64,000 nucleotides of DNA from Scopulibacillus_A cellulosilyticus (GTDB taxonomy: Bacteria > Bacillota > Bacilli > Bacillales > Sporolactobacillaceae), in NCBI RefSeq assembly GCF_042665295.1, contig NZ_JBHTCO010000004.1:310001-374000 (forward strand), written 5' to 3'. Below the pieces are notes generated by a model. The model ran no database searches and was not told the origin of the DNA. It saw nothing but the letters and a program-made list of their open reading frames with translations. Below, in pieces: positions 16,972 through 25,354 of this stretch. The first letter of the stretch is position 1, and every line of letters starts with the position of its first letter. A program made the position numbers and the translations under genes.

Positions 16972-18677
16972 ATGTTTCGGAAAAAAGCGGGAGAAGTATT
17001 GATTGATCTTTTAATTGAGTGGGGGGTTGACCACATTTACGGCATGCCCGGTGATTCCATTAACTCGATTATTGAACCATTAAGAAAAGCGGATGAAGAC
17101 GGCAGGATTAAATTTATTCAAGTAAGGCATGAAGAGGCGGGAGCTTTAGCTGCTTCGGCTTATGCAAAGCTAACAGGAAAACTGGGTGTTTGCCTGACGA
17201 TTGCGGGTCCCGGATCCATTCATACACTTAACGGATTGTATGACGCTAAGTTAGACCGGGCGCCGGTCCTTGCTATATGCGGACAAGTTGAATCAGATAT
17301 GATTGGCACTGATTTTTTCCAAGAGTTAATTTGGATAGATTATTTGATGATGTCGCCGTTTATAATCAACGAATTATGTCAGCTGAACAAATGCCGACGG
17401 TTGTTAACCAGGCGATCCGGACGGCTTACACAAGACATGGTGTTGCAGTATTAACTGTACCGGATGATATTCCAAGGTTTGAGATGGAAGGGGACATAAG
17501 ATATACAAAACCGTTTTATGTAAAATCTCATGTCATGCCTGAGCTTGAAGATTTACAACAAGCCAAACAAGTCATTAACGAAGCGGAAAAGCCAATTATT
17601 CTGGCAGGAAAGGGAACAAGAGGTGCAAGTCAAGCTTTAATAAACTTTGCTGAGAAGATTGCCTCACCGATTGTTCTTTCATTACCGGCGAAAGGTGTCA
17701 TACCGGATGAACATCCATTATGTCTAGGCGGACTGGGTCAAATTGGCACAAAGCCTGCATATGACGCTATGCAAAATGCTGATACGCTTATTTTAATCGG
17801 AACGTCATATCCATTTAACGCTTTTTTACCTGATAAAGCAAAAACCATTCACATTGATATTGATCCATATCAAATTGGCAAGAGATATCCGGCTGATGTT
17901 GGATGCGCCGGGGATGCCGGTAAAACGTTAGAATGGCTGACTAAACAAATAGATACAAAAAAAGATCGTTCATTCCTTGAACATCATCAAGAAATGATGA
18001 AACGCTGGTGGAAGAAGATGGATCAGGAAGAAGCCGATGATTCAGTTCCGATTAAACCGCAAAAAGTTCTTCGTTCCCTTAAACAAATTGCCCATGATGA
18101 TGCTGTTTTATCAGTCGATGTTGGAAATGTGACCGTATGGACGGCGAGAGATTTTAGAATAACAAACCAGCAATTTGTTCTTTCCAGCTGGCTGGCAACG
18201 CTTGGCTGCGGACTTCCAGGCGCCTTGGCCGGTCAAATTGCTTACCCTAATAAACAAGTGTTTGCTATCTGCGGAGACGGCGGATTTGGTATGACAATGA
18301 ATGATTTTGTAACCGCAGTAAAATATGAGCTCCCTATTAAAGTGATTGTCCTTAACAATCATAAGATTGCGATGATTAAATATGAACAGGAAGTTATGGG
18401 AAATATTGAATTTGGCACCAATCTAGTTAATCCGAACTTCGCCAAATATGCAGAGGCGTGCGGCGGGATAGGCTATCGTGTAGAAAAAGTTGAAGAATTG
18501 CCGCAGGCTTTAGAACAAGCAGCAGCACAGACAAAACCATGTATTGTTGATGTTTTAGTAGATGCAAATGAACCGCCGATGCCGGCTAAAATTACCTTTG
18601 CTCAAGCAGCGGGATTTTCTAAACATATGATTAAAGAATTGTTTACGGAAGGAAAACTGGATCTTCCGCCAATATAA
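16972..18677 (+). pseudogene. Pyruvate oxidase (TPP-dependent, YdaP/PoxB-like) interrupted by a -1 frameshift
   Basis: The thiamine-PP enzyme family that oxidises pyruvate to acetate or acetyl phosphate. The first frame (from ATG 16972, GGAAAGGAG upstream) encodes the N-terminal TPP-binding domain to GTDFFQE; from about 17326-17332 the homologous reading continues in another frame as LDRLFDDVAVYNQ and runs to 18677 with the TPP motif GDGGFGMTMNDF. Adding one base in GTTAATTTGG restores a protein of about 568 aa, normal for the family. The downstream frame opens at TTG 17331 but lacks the TPP-Pyr domain. Either a real inactivating deletion or a sequencing error. Confidence 0.85.
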
Positions 18678-18683
18678 GGAATC

Positions 18684-18719
18684 AATCAGCCAAAAATCAA
18701 TTTTTGGCTGATTTTCTTT
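18684..18719 (+). terminator. Intrinsic terminator after the pyruvate oxidase
   Basis: AATCAGCCAAAAAT pairs with ATTTTTGGCTGATT, followed by TTTCTTT. Confidence 0.87.
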
Positions 18720-18797
18720 ACCATTATATGTCTTTATAGTTATCCAGAGTTCACAAAAACTTCACAGGGTCAGACCACATGTATGAAGTGATAGCTG

Positions 18798-18826
18798 TTG
18801 ACACATAGTATTAGCGGGAGTATAGT
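18798..18826 (+). promoter_or_regulatory. SigA promoter of the marR-MFS operon
   Basis: TTGACA at 18798, a 17-base spacer, TATAGT at 18821-18826. The spacing is optimal and the -35 is perfect. The start would be near 18833, just before the inverted repeat at 18845. Confidence 0.8.
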
Positions 18827-18844
18827 ATCAATTGGATTAAATAC

Positions 18845-18860
18845 ATTTCGTACACGAAAT
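18845..18860 (+). promoter_or_regulatory. Probable MarR operator
   Basis: ATTTCGTACACGAAAT: perfect 7-bp inverted arms separated by two bases. A related half site, GTACGAAT, follows at 18867-18874. It lies just downstream of the inferred transcription start of a marR gene, where a repressor would block initiation. Confidence 0.7.
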
Positions 18861-18896
18861 ATTTATGTACGAATTAAATGCAAGAGGTGTTGGGAA

Positions 18897-19328
18897 TTGG
18901 GCGAATATGAAAAAATCCATCAAATAATGAAATCATTTAAAGAAGTTAACAGGGCCTTGTATTATATGCTGCTTGAAGAATCGGATGAATTAAATTTAAC
19001 AGTTATTCAGTTTCAAGTGCTAAATGCATTAGATCAAACGCCTAATGCCAGCTTAGGGCAATTATCAGAAGAATTGCTTGTTGGAAATAGTACAATGAGC
19101 GGTATTGTTGAAAGATTAGTGAAGGCAGGTCTTATTGTTCGGGAACGTTCAGAGAACGACCGCCGAACTTTGACGATGCGATTGACACCTGAAGGGAATA
19201 AGAAGAAAGAAGAAGCGTATGAGCTTTTAACAGAGCGTCTCTCAGGTTTACGGGAAATTTCCGATGAAGACATTAAGTTTCTCCTAAAAGTTCATCAAGA
19301 GATCTTAGATAAATTAAAAAGGGGTTGA
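18897..19328 (+). CDS. MarR family transcriptional regulator
   Basis: A 143-aa winged-helix repressor. The recognition region NASLGQLSEELLVGNSTMSGIVERL and the wing ENDRRTLTMRLT are typical. TTG 18897 was chosen because AAGAGGTG sits seven bases upstream; the frame extends further up but through the promoter. It is followed after six bases by an MFS exporter, so it probably controls drug efflux and its own transcription through the inverted repeat upstream. Confidence 0.87.
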   Translation: MGEYEKIHQIMKSFKEVNRALYYMLLEESDELNLTVIQFQVLNALDQTPNASLGQLSEELLVGNSTMSGIVERLVKAGLIVRERSENDRRTLTMRLTPEGNKKKEEAYELLTERLSGLREISDEDIKFLLKVHQEILDKLKRG

Positions 19329-19334
19329 CCTTTT

Positions 19335-20852
19335 ATGGATACTGTCTCTAAGGCGGCTGTTCAAAATATAAAAAAGGGTCCAATTATCACAGTCATTATT
19401 ATGGGCGCTTTTGTCGCTATTTTGAATCAGACGCTTATGAATGTAGCCCTGCCCAAAGTTATGAATAACTTTCATATTACGGCTACTACAGCTCAATGGA
19501 TTACAACGGGATATATGCTTGTTAACGGTGTTCTAATCCCTATAACAGCTTATTTAATGGAGAGATTTACAACGAGGCAACTATTTTTAGCTGCTATGAG
19601 TTTATTTGCGATTGGAACATTCATTTGCGGCATTTCACCATCCTTTTCTATCCTTATTTTAGGCAGAGTTATCCAAGCGGCGGGAGCCGGCATTATGATG
19701 CCGCTTTTAACAAATGTCATTTTAACTATTTTTCCTGCCGACAAAAGGGGCTCCGCAATGGGAGTAGTCGGGGTAGCGATGGTATTTGCACCGGCAATCG
19801 GCCCAACGCTTTCAGGGTGGATCGTGGAAACTTTTTCATGGAGATTACTGTTTTTTATCATTCTTCCAATAGCAATTATCGACATTATTGTTGCGATTTT
19901 TTTCCTTAAAAATGTTACAAAGGTATCGAAACCAAAACTTGATATATTGGGTGTCATCTTGTCTACAGTTGGTTTTGGCGGTATCCTTTATGGTTTTAGC
20001 AGCGCGGGAGATAAAGGTTGGACTAATTTGCTGGTTCTTAACATCATTTTTACTGGCGTTGTAGCGCTTGATTTATTTGTTGTACGGGAACTTAGGGTTA
20101 ACAAACCGATGCTCGAATTTAGAGTATTTAAATATGGTATGTTCACACTGGCGGCGATTATAAATGTCATCATTACCATGGCCATGTTTGCCGCTATGCT
20201 TCTATTGCCGATTTATTTACAGAATATTCGAGGCTTCACGCCGTTGGAATCGGGACTATTACTTTTACCTGGCGCTATTATTATGGGGATAATGAACCCT
20301 ATCACAGGGGTTATTTTCGATAAAATCGGCCCAAAATGGCTGGCGGTGACCGGCTTGATCATAACAGCTGTTACGACCTATATGTTCAGCAGATTAACCG
20401 ATTCAACAACATATACGACGTTAATTATTTTGTACAGCTGCCGAATGTTTGGTATGTCGATGTTAATGATGCCAATCATGACAGCCGGGTTAAACTCTCT
20501 GCCGCAAAGATTAAATGCCCATGGTACGGCGATGGTGAACACTTTTAGACAAGTCTCAGGATCACTGGGTACAGCATTTCTTATTACGATTATGAGCAGT
20601 CAGACAAAAAAACATGTCCAAGACATGATTCAATCGCTGGCTCCTCATACTAAACAGCAAATAGCAATGATTTCAAAAGAAGCTTCTATTAAAGGTATTA
20701 ATGACGCCTTTATCGTTGCAACAGGTCTTGCTGTCCTTGCATTAATTTTAGCTTTCTTCCTTAAAAAGACCAGACCGCCTCAAGAAGAGGAATCAAAGGA
20801 AAGACAGAAACAAAAATTTAGAAAAAGTAAATTAGCCGGAAGCAGAGGATAA
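19335..20852 (+). CDS. DHA2-family MFS multidrug exporter (EmrB/QacA type)
   Basis: A 505-aa transporter with about 14 hydrophobic segments. Motif A appears as ERFTTRQLFL, motif C-like GVVGVAMVFAPAIGPTLSGW is present, and LNQTLMNVALP in helix 1 is the D1 motif of DHA2 exporters. Translated from GGGG upstream of the ATG, in an operon with marR six bases before it. Substrate unknown; proton-coupled drug efflux is the family role. Confidence 0.92.
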   Translation: MDTVSKAAVQNIKKGPIITVIIMGAFVAILNQTLMNVALPKVMNNFHITATTAQWITTGYMLVNGVLIPITAYLMERFTTRQLFLAAMSLFAIGTFICGISPSFSILILGRVIQAAGAGIMMPLLTNVILTIFPADKRGSAMGVVGVAMVFAPAIGPTLSGWIVETFSWRLLFFIILPIAIIDIIVAIFFLKNVTKVSKPKLDILGVILSTVGFGGILYGFSSAGDKGWTNLLVLNIIFTGVVALDLFVVRELRVNKPMLEFRVFKYGMFTLAAIINVIITMAMFAAMLLLPIYLQNIRGFTPLESGLLLLPGAIIMGIMNPITGVIFDKIGPKWLAVTGLIITAVTTYMFSRLTDSTTYTTLIILYSCRMFGMSMLMMPIMTAGLNSLPQRLNAHGTAMVNTFRQVSGSLGTAFLITIMSSQTKKHVQDMIQSLAPHTKQQIAMISKEASIKGINDAFIVATGLAVLALILAFFLKKTRPPQEEESKERQKQKFRKSKLAGSRG

Positions 20853-20863
20853 AGTGCATTTTT

Positions 20864-20895
20864 AAAAAACAGACCGTGTTTGCGGCCTGTTTTTT
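20864..20895 (+). terminator. Intrinsic terminator after the MFS exporter
   Basis: AAAAAACAGACCG pairs with CGGCCTGTTTTTT apart from one mismatch, around a five-base loop; the right arm provides the U-tract. Confidence 0.85.
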
Positions 20896-20971
20896 CTGTA
20901 AAAAGGATGTTTACAAAATTCTGTTTCGATATAATTAATGTATATAAACGATCGGAAAAGGATTTGTTACA

Positions 20972-21727
20972 ATGTCAATTACAATAACGATGCTTATTAT
21001 GGGGTTAATTCTCGGGTTTGTCGGCGCCGGCGGCTCGGGAACAATTATCGCGATTTTAAATGTCTTTTTCGGAATTCCTATACATACTGCGCTTGGGACA
21101 TCACTGGCAGCAATGGTTTTTACGACTTTGTCGGGTGCATACAGCCATTATCGAGAAGGAAATGTTGTCATCAAAACTGGTGTTGTTGTCGGGTTATTCG
21201 GTGCTGCCGGATCTTTTATCGGCTCGCAAATTGCTCAGCTCATCCCCGGACATGATTTAAAATGGATGACTGCAAGTATGCTGTTTCTTTCTGCCATTCT
21301 CCTCGGATTTAAGATATTTATGAGTTCCAATCATAAATCCATCGAGGGAACGGAGATGCCGTCCAGTCTCCGCTTTTGGACAGCAGCAGGGGGAGTAGGC
21401 ATTGTTTCCGGAATCTTAGCTGGTACTTTTGGAATTGGCTCAACACCTTTTATTCAAATTGGTTTACTAACTTTTTTAGGCATGACCATTCAACAATCAG
21501 CGGGGACAACCATGCTGGTTATTTTACCAATTGCTTTAATAGGAAGTACTGGATATTATACTTCAGGAAATTTAGATATAAAATTATTTATTGAAGTCGT
21601 GCTTGGCACTTTGATTGGGACTTATATTGGCGCTAAATTCACCACACGTCTTCATCCGGTTGTACTAAAAACAGCAACAATAATCATGCCTATTATCGGC
21701 GGACTTTTGTTATTATTAGGATTTTAA
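20972..21727 (+). CDS. TauE/SafE family membrane permease
   Basis: A 251-aa protein with about eight membrane helices. The repeated family motif is visible twice: GFVGAGGSGTI near the N-terminus and GTFGIGSTPFIQIG at about residue 150. Members export sulfite, sulfoacetate or other small anions. AAAGGA lies nine bases before the ATG. It is monocistronic and neighbours give no hint of substrate. Confidence 0.88.
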   Translation: MSITITMLIMGLILGFVGAGGSGTIIAILNVFFGIPIHTALGTSLAAMVFTTLSGAYSHYREGNVVIKTGVVVGLFGAAGSFIGSQIAQLIPGHDLKWMTASMLFLSAILLGFKIFMSSNHKSIEGTEMPSSLRFWTAAGGVGIVSGILAGTFGIGSTPFIQIGLLTFLGMTIQQSAGTTMLVILPIALIGSTGYYTSGNLDIKLFIEVVLGTLIGTYIGAKFTTRLHPVVLKTATIIMPIIGGLLLLLGF

Positions 21728-21744
21728 ATTCAAAAATATTTCGA

Positions 21745-21770
21745 AACTCGTCAAAAGGCGGGTTTTTTTT
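21745..21770 (+). terminator. Intrinsic terminator after the TauE-family gene
   Basis: AACTCGTC pairs with GGCGGGTT (two G-U pairs), followed by eight T. Confidence 0.75.
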
Positions 21771-21899
21771 AATTAAATAAAAAACGGGCAGTTTAATATT
21801 TACACTATTCAATATATATGGTAAATTGTAAAAAAACAATGAAGTTTTTACTGCTTTAAAAAAGAATTATTAAAGTATGTCATGCATAAGGGTGATCGT

Positions 21900-22745
21900 T
21901 TGGAGAATCTCTCAATAGAAAAATCAATTAAAAATGTGTTTCACAGTTTGTCATCTGGACAACGAAAAGTGGCAGAGTATATTTTGAACAATATTAATCA
22001 ATCAGCATTCAGAACCGCCGAGCAAATAGGAAGAGAAATAAATGTCAGTCAAACCACGGTTATTCGGCTTTCATATGCACTAGGTTTCAATGGTTTTTCA
22101 GAGATGCAGTCAACGATTAGAAAACAAGTGCTTTCAGATCAGGAAATCCAATCAGAAGCAAATGATCATCAATTTGAAAAAACAAGTGTTTTCTCTGAAG
22201 TTATCAAAAAAGATATCAACATGCTGCAAGATCTTAATCAACATTTAAACCAGGATAATATTTGGAAAGCTGTAGACTGGCTGATAGGGGCAGAGCAGGT
22301 TTTAATCGTTGGTCATCGCACTTCACTGCCGCCGGCGCTATGGTTTTCATCCAGTTTAAGTGAATTTCGCAATCAAGTTCAATTAAGTTCAGAAATAGGT
22401 GATGCGGTTGAAAAGCTTCTGGACATTAATGAGCAATCAGTCGCATTTTTCATTTCTTATCCCCGTTATACAAGAGATGTTATACAATTAGCGGAATGCG
22501 CAAAAAATCAAGGTGCGAAAATTATTGCTGCTACTGATCACGTTTTATCGCCGGTCGGCTGTATCGCCGATTTGACTTTTACGACGAAAACAGATGCTGA
22601 ATCAGGGCCAAATAACATTGTACCTGTCCTAAGTTTATTGAATCAAATAATATTTGGTATTAATACAAAAATGAAGGGGGAGGTTCAATCACGCAGAAAA
22701 AGGCTTGAGCAGTACTATTCCAACTTTAATATTTATGCTGAATAA
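21900..22745 (+). CDS. RpiR/MurR family transcriptional regulator
   Basis: A 281-aa regulator with an N-terminal helix-turn-helix (residues 1-80; RTAEQIGREINVSQTTVIRLSYALGF) and a C-terminal SIS sugar-isomerase-like domain (about 115-250). TTG 21900 was chosen because it follows AAGGGTGATC, an extended match to the 16S rRNA tail; the ATG at 21882 has no site. It precedes an enolase-superfamily racemase and an M20 hydrolase on the same strand and probably controls them. The effector may be a phosphorylated sugar or, judging by context, an acylamino acid. Confidence 0.86.
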   Translation: MENLSIEKSIKNVFHSLSSGQRKVAEYILNNINQSAFRTAEQIGREINVSQTTVIRLSYALGFNGFSEMQSTIRKQVLSDQEIQSEANDHQFEKTSVFSEVIKKDINMLQDLNQHLNQDNIWKAVDWLIGAEQVLIVGHRTSLPPALWFSSSLSEFRNQVQLSSEIGDAVEKLLDINEQSVAFFISYPRYTRDVIQLAECAKNQGAKIIAATDHVLSPVGCIADLTFTTKTDAESGPNNIVPVLSLLNQIIFGINTKMKGEVQSRRKRLEQYYSNFNIYAE

Positions 22746-22784
22746 CAGCGGAAAATTATAATAAATCTTTTAGGGGGGGTCCAC

Positions 22785-23906
22785 ATGTTTATAGAAAAAG
22801 TCACTATGCGGCAGATGAAGATGATATTAAAATCGCCATTCCAGACCAGTTTTGGGACACAATTAGAAAGGGAGTTTATATTAACAGAGGTACAAGCTGA
22901 CGGCTTAACAGGCTATGGGGAATGCGTTGTTTCAAAAGATCCTCTATATAACGAAGAAACAGTTGGTACGGCCTGGCATATACTCGAACAATTTTTAATC
23001 CCGATGGTGCTTGAACAAGCGGAATTTTCTCATCCTGATGAGGCAGGACAGCTTTTTTCGCCGATTCGCCGCAATAACATGGCTAAGTCAGCCATTGAGG
23101 GAGCGATATGGGACTTATATGCTAAACAGCAGAATCTCCCGCTTGCCAAAGCCCTTGGCGGTACAAAGGATAAAATTGAGGTTGGGATAAGCATCGGGAT
23201 AGAGGAAGACATTAATCAATTGTTCCGCAATGTCGAAAATTATATAGAACAAGGTTACCGGAGATTCAAATTTAAAATAAAACCGGGTAAAGATGTTGAA
23301 ATAATCCGTGCTTTGCGCAGCCGTTTTGGTGATATTCCGATGATGGCGGATGCTAATTCAGCTTATACATTAAACGATATGGATACTTTAAAAGAATTAG
23401 ATTACTTTAATTTGATGATGATTGAACAGCCTCTCGCACATGATGATATCATCGATCATGCCAAGCTTCAAAAACAGCTGAAAACACCGGTTTGCTTAGA
23501 TGAGAGTATTCATTCATGTGAGGATGCCCGTAAGGCAATTGAACTAGGCAGCACCCGGATCATTAATATTAAAATCGGCAGGGTAGGCGGTTTATCAGAG
23601 GCAAAACGCATTCATGACTTATGCCGGGAGAAGGGAGTTCCCGTCTGGTGCGGGGGCATGTTGGAATCAGGTATTGGGCGCGCTCACAATATCGCGATGA
23701 CTTCACTGCCAAACTTTATATTGCCGGGGGACACGGCTGCCTCTTCCCGTTATTGGTATGAAGATGTCATTTCTCCAGAAGTAACAGTAAACAAAGATGG
23801 TACTATCGATATTCCGTTATCTCCGGGAATCGGTTATCAACCGAAGCCTGAATTATTGGATAAATATACTGTAAAACAAAGGGAATTTGTAAGGACAAAT
23901 AAATAA
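22785..23906 (+). CDS. Enolase-superfamily N-acylamino acid racemase / o-succinylbenzoate synthase-like
   Basis: A 373-aa member of the muconate-lactonizing subgroup. The catalytic set is complete: K162 and K164 (RFKFKIKPG), metal ligands D189 (MADANSAY), E214 (IEQPLA) and D239 (CLDESIHS), and K263 (NIKIGRVGG). This is the pattern of bacillar MenC2/NSAR proteins, which racemise N-succinylamino acids and may also make o-succinylbenzoate. No other menaquinone genes are nearby, while an M20 hydrolase follows, which favours the racemase role. GGGGGG lies about seven bases before the ATG. Confidence 0.87.
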   Translation: MFIEKVTMRQMKMILKSPFQTSFGTQLEREFILTEVQADGLTGYGECVVSKDPLYNEETVGTAWHILEQFLIPMVLEQAEFSHPDEAGQLFSPIRRNNMAKSAIEGAIWDLYAKQQNLPLAKALGGTKDKIEVGISIGIEEDINQLFRNVENYIEQGYRRFKFKIKPGKDVEIIRALRSRFGDIPMMADANSAYTLNDMDTLKELDYFNLMMIEQPLAHDDIIDHAKLQKQLKTPVCLDESIHSCEDARKAIELGSTRIINIKIGRVGGLSEAKRIHDLCREKGVPVWCGGMLESGIGRAHNIAMTSLPNFILPGDTAASSRYWYEDVISPEVTVNKDGTIDIPLSPGIGYQPKPELLDKYTVKQREFVRTNK

Positions 23907-24042
23907 AGAAATAAAAGACTGTTTTGTTTTACTATCAAAAAGTATATCTTGCCAACGAAGAAGCAAGACCGATGCAGCTGCCAAGTTTTCTTTATTGAGT
24001 AAAGAGTTTTAGAATTAAAAATTTAATGAAAGGATGTCCATT

Positions 24043-25167
24043 ATGGATAGGATGTTAGATTACTTACAGAAAAATAAAAACAATATTTTATCTGATTTGG
24101 AAAAACTAGTAAGAGCGGAATCGCCGTCTGATGATAAAAAACATGTTGATCGGTGCGGTGCAGTATTGCGTGAACTTTTTCAAAAACATTTAAACATAGA
24201 AGCCGAGGTTATTTCTCAAGAAAAAGCCGGTAATGATTTGCGTTTTACCTATGGTGAAGGGGAGTCGCAAATTTTAATTCTTGCTCACTTCGATACCGTT
24301 TGGGATGTAGGAAGACTTTCATTTCATGTTGAAGACGGCAAAGCATACGGCCCGGGTATCTTAGATATGAAAGGCGGCATTATTCAATCGCTCTGGGCAT
24401 TAAAAGCATGCCGGGTATTAAATTTGCCGTTGAATAAAAAAATCGTATTTCTTTGTACGAGTGATGAAGAGGTGGGCAGTACTGCATCTCGTGAACTGAT
24501 TGAACAGGAAGCATTAAAGAGTGAAGCGGTTCTCGTTCCTGAGCCTGCGGTCGCAAAAAGCGGTGCACTTAAAACATCCCGTAAAGGGGTGGGGCAATTC
24601 AAAATTATTATCAAAGGGAAAGCATCACATGCAGGCAACCATCCTGAAGATGGTATCAGTGCGGTGGAAGAGATGGCTCACCAAATATTATACTTGCATT
24701 CTTTAAACGACTACGAAAAAGGAACTACGATTAATGCTGGTATAACACATGGCGGGAGCCGGGTCAATGTTGTTGCGGAACGCGCGGAAATTGACGTGGA
24801 TGCGAGGGTTTCAAGCATGCAGGAAGGTGAGCGTATTTCTCACCTTATCCACGATATCAAACCTCATCTTAAGGGGACAACGGTCAAAGTCTTAGGGGAT
24901 ATAGAACGGCCGCCAATGGTAAAAACTAAAAAAACAGAACAACTGTTTCAAATCGCTCAATCTTGCGCAAAAGAACTTGGCATTCAATTAAAAGAAGAAA
25001 AAGTCGGCGGAGGCAGCGATGGGAATTTCACTTCAGCGCTCGGAATTCCAACATTGGACGGATTGGGTTCGGTCGGCGAAGGACCGCACGCGGAATATGA
25101 ACATATTTTGATTGATCAGCTTCCTGTCAGATCAGCGCTGATGGCAAAATTATTAGTGAACCTATAA
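24043..25167 (+). CDS. M20 family metallohydrolase (carboxypeptidase G2 / N-acylamino acid hydrolase type)
   Basis: A 374-aa zinc hydrolase removing an acyl group or C-terminal glutamate. Metal and catalytic residues: H82 and D84 (LAHFDTVWD), D108 (GILDMKGG), E142/E143 (TSDEEVGS), then E174 in VPEPA and a C-terminal H in GPHAEYEH. The dimerisation lid (about 185-295) includes GKASHAGNHPEDG. ATG 24043 lies eight bases after AAAGGA; ATG 24034 overlaps it. It follows the racemase by 136 bases and likely hydrolyses the N-acyl-L-amino acid it makes. Confidence 0.87.
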   Translation: MDRMLDYLQKNKNNILSDLEKLVRAESPSDDKKHVDRCGAVLRELFQKHLNIEAEVISQEKAGNDLRFTYGEGESQILILAHFDTVWDVGRLSFHVEDGKAYGPGILDMKGGIIQSLWALKACRVLNLPLNKKIVFLCTSDEEVGSTASRELIEQEALKSEAVLVPEPAVAKSGALKTSRKGVGQFKIIIKGKASHAGNHPEDGISAVEEMAHQILYLHSLNDYEKGTTINAGITHGGSRVNVVAERAEIDVDARVSSMQEGERISHLIHDIKPHLKGTTVKVLGDIERPPMVKTKKTEQLFQIAQSCAKELGIQLKEEKVGGGSDGNFTSALGIPTLDGLGSVGEGPHAEYEHILIDQLPVRSALMAKLLVNL

Positions 25168-25234
25168 TATTTAGAAGAAGTCTCCTTTTTAATTAATGCA
25201 AAACTGTTAAATGTTAAAGAGATGAATTAAACTA

Positions 25235-25273
25235 GAAAAAGAGCCTTTAAGGTTAATAAGGCTCTTTTTCGTT
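25235..25273 (+). terminator. Intrinsic terminator after the M20 hydrolase
   Basis: Perfect 13-bp stem GAAAAAGAGCCTT/AAGGCTCTTTTTC with a ten-base loop; the right arm contains the T-run. Confidence 0.87.
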
Positions 25274-25354
25274 TACATGGAATATTCAAATAAGTTATGT
25301 TAGAAGATGTTATAGATAATTAAATATAAAAAGTGGTTTAAAAAGGAGAAAATC

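Noticed and set aside
17331..18677. Independent gene starting at TTG 17331
   Set aside because: It is the continuation of the pyruvate oxidase in another frame and lacks the N-terminal TPP domain; treated as part of the frameshifted gene.
21882..21899. ATG 21882 as start of the RpiR regulator
   Set aside because: No Shine-Dalgarno precedes it, while AAGGGTGATC sits correctly before TTG 21900.
25180..25354. Purine riboswitch before adenine deaminase
   Set aside because: No conserved riboswitch core; only the terminator of the upstream gene is present.
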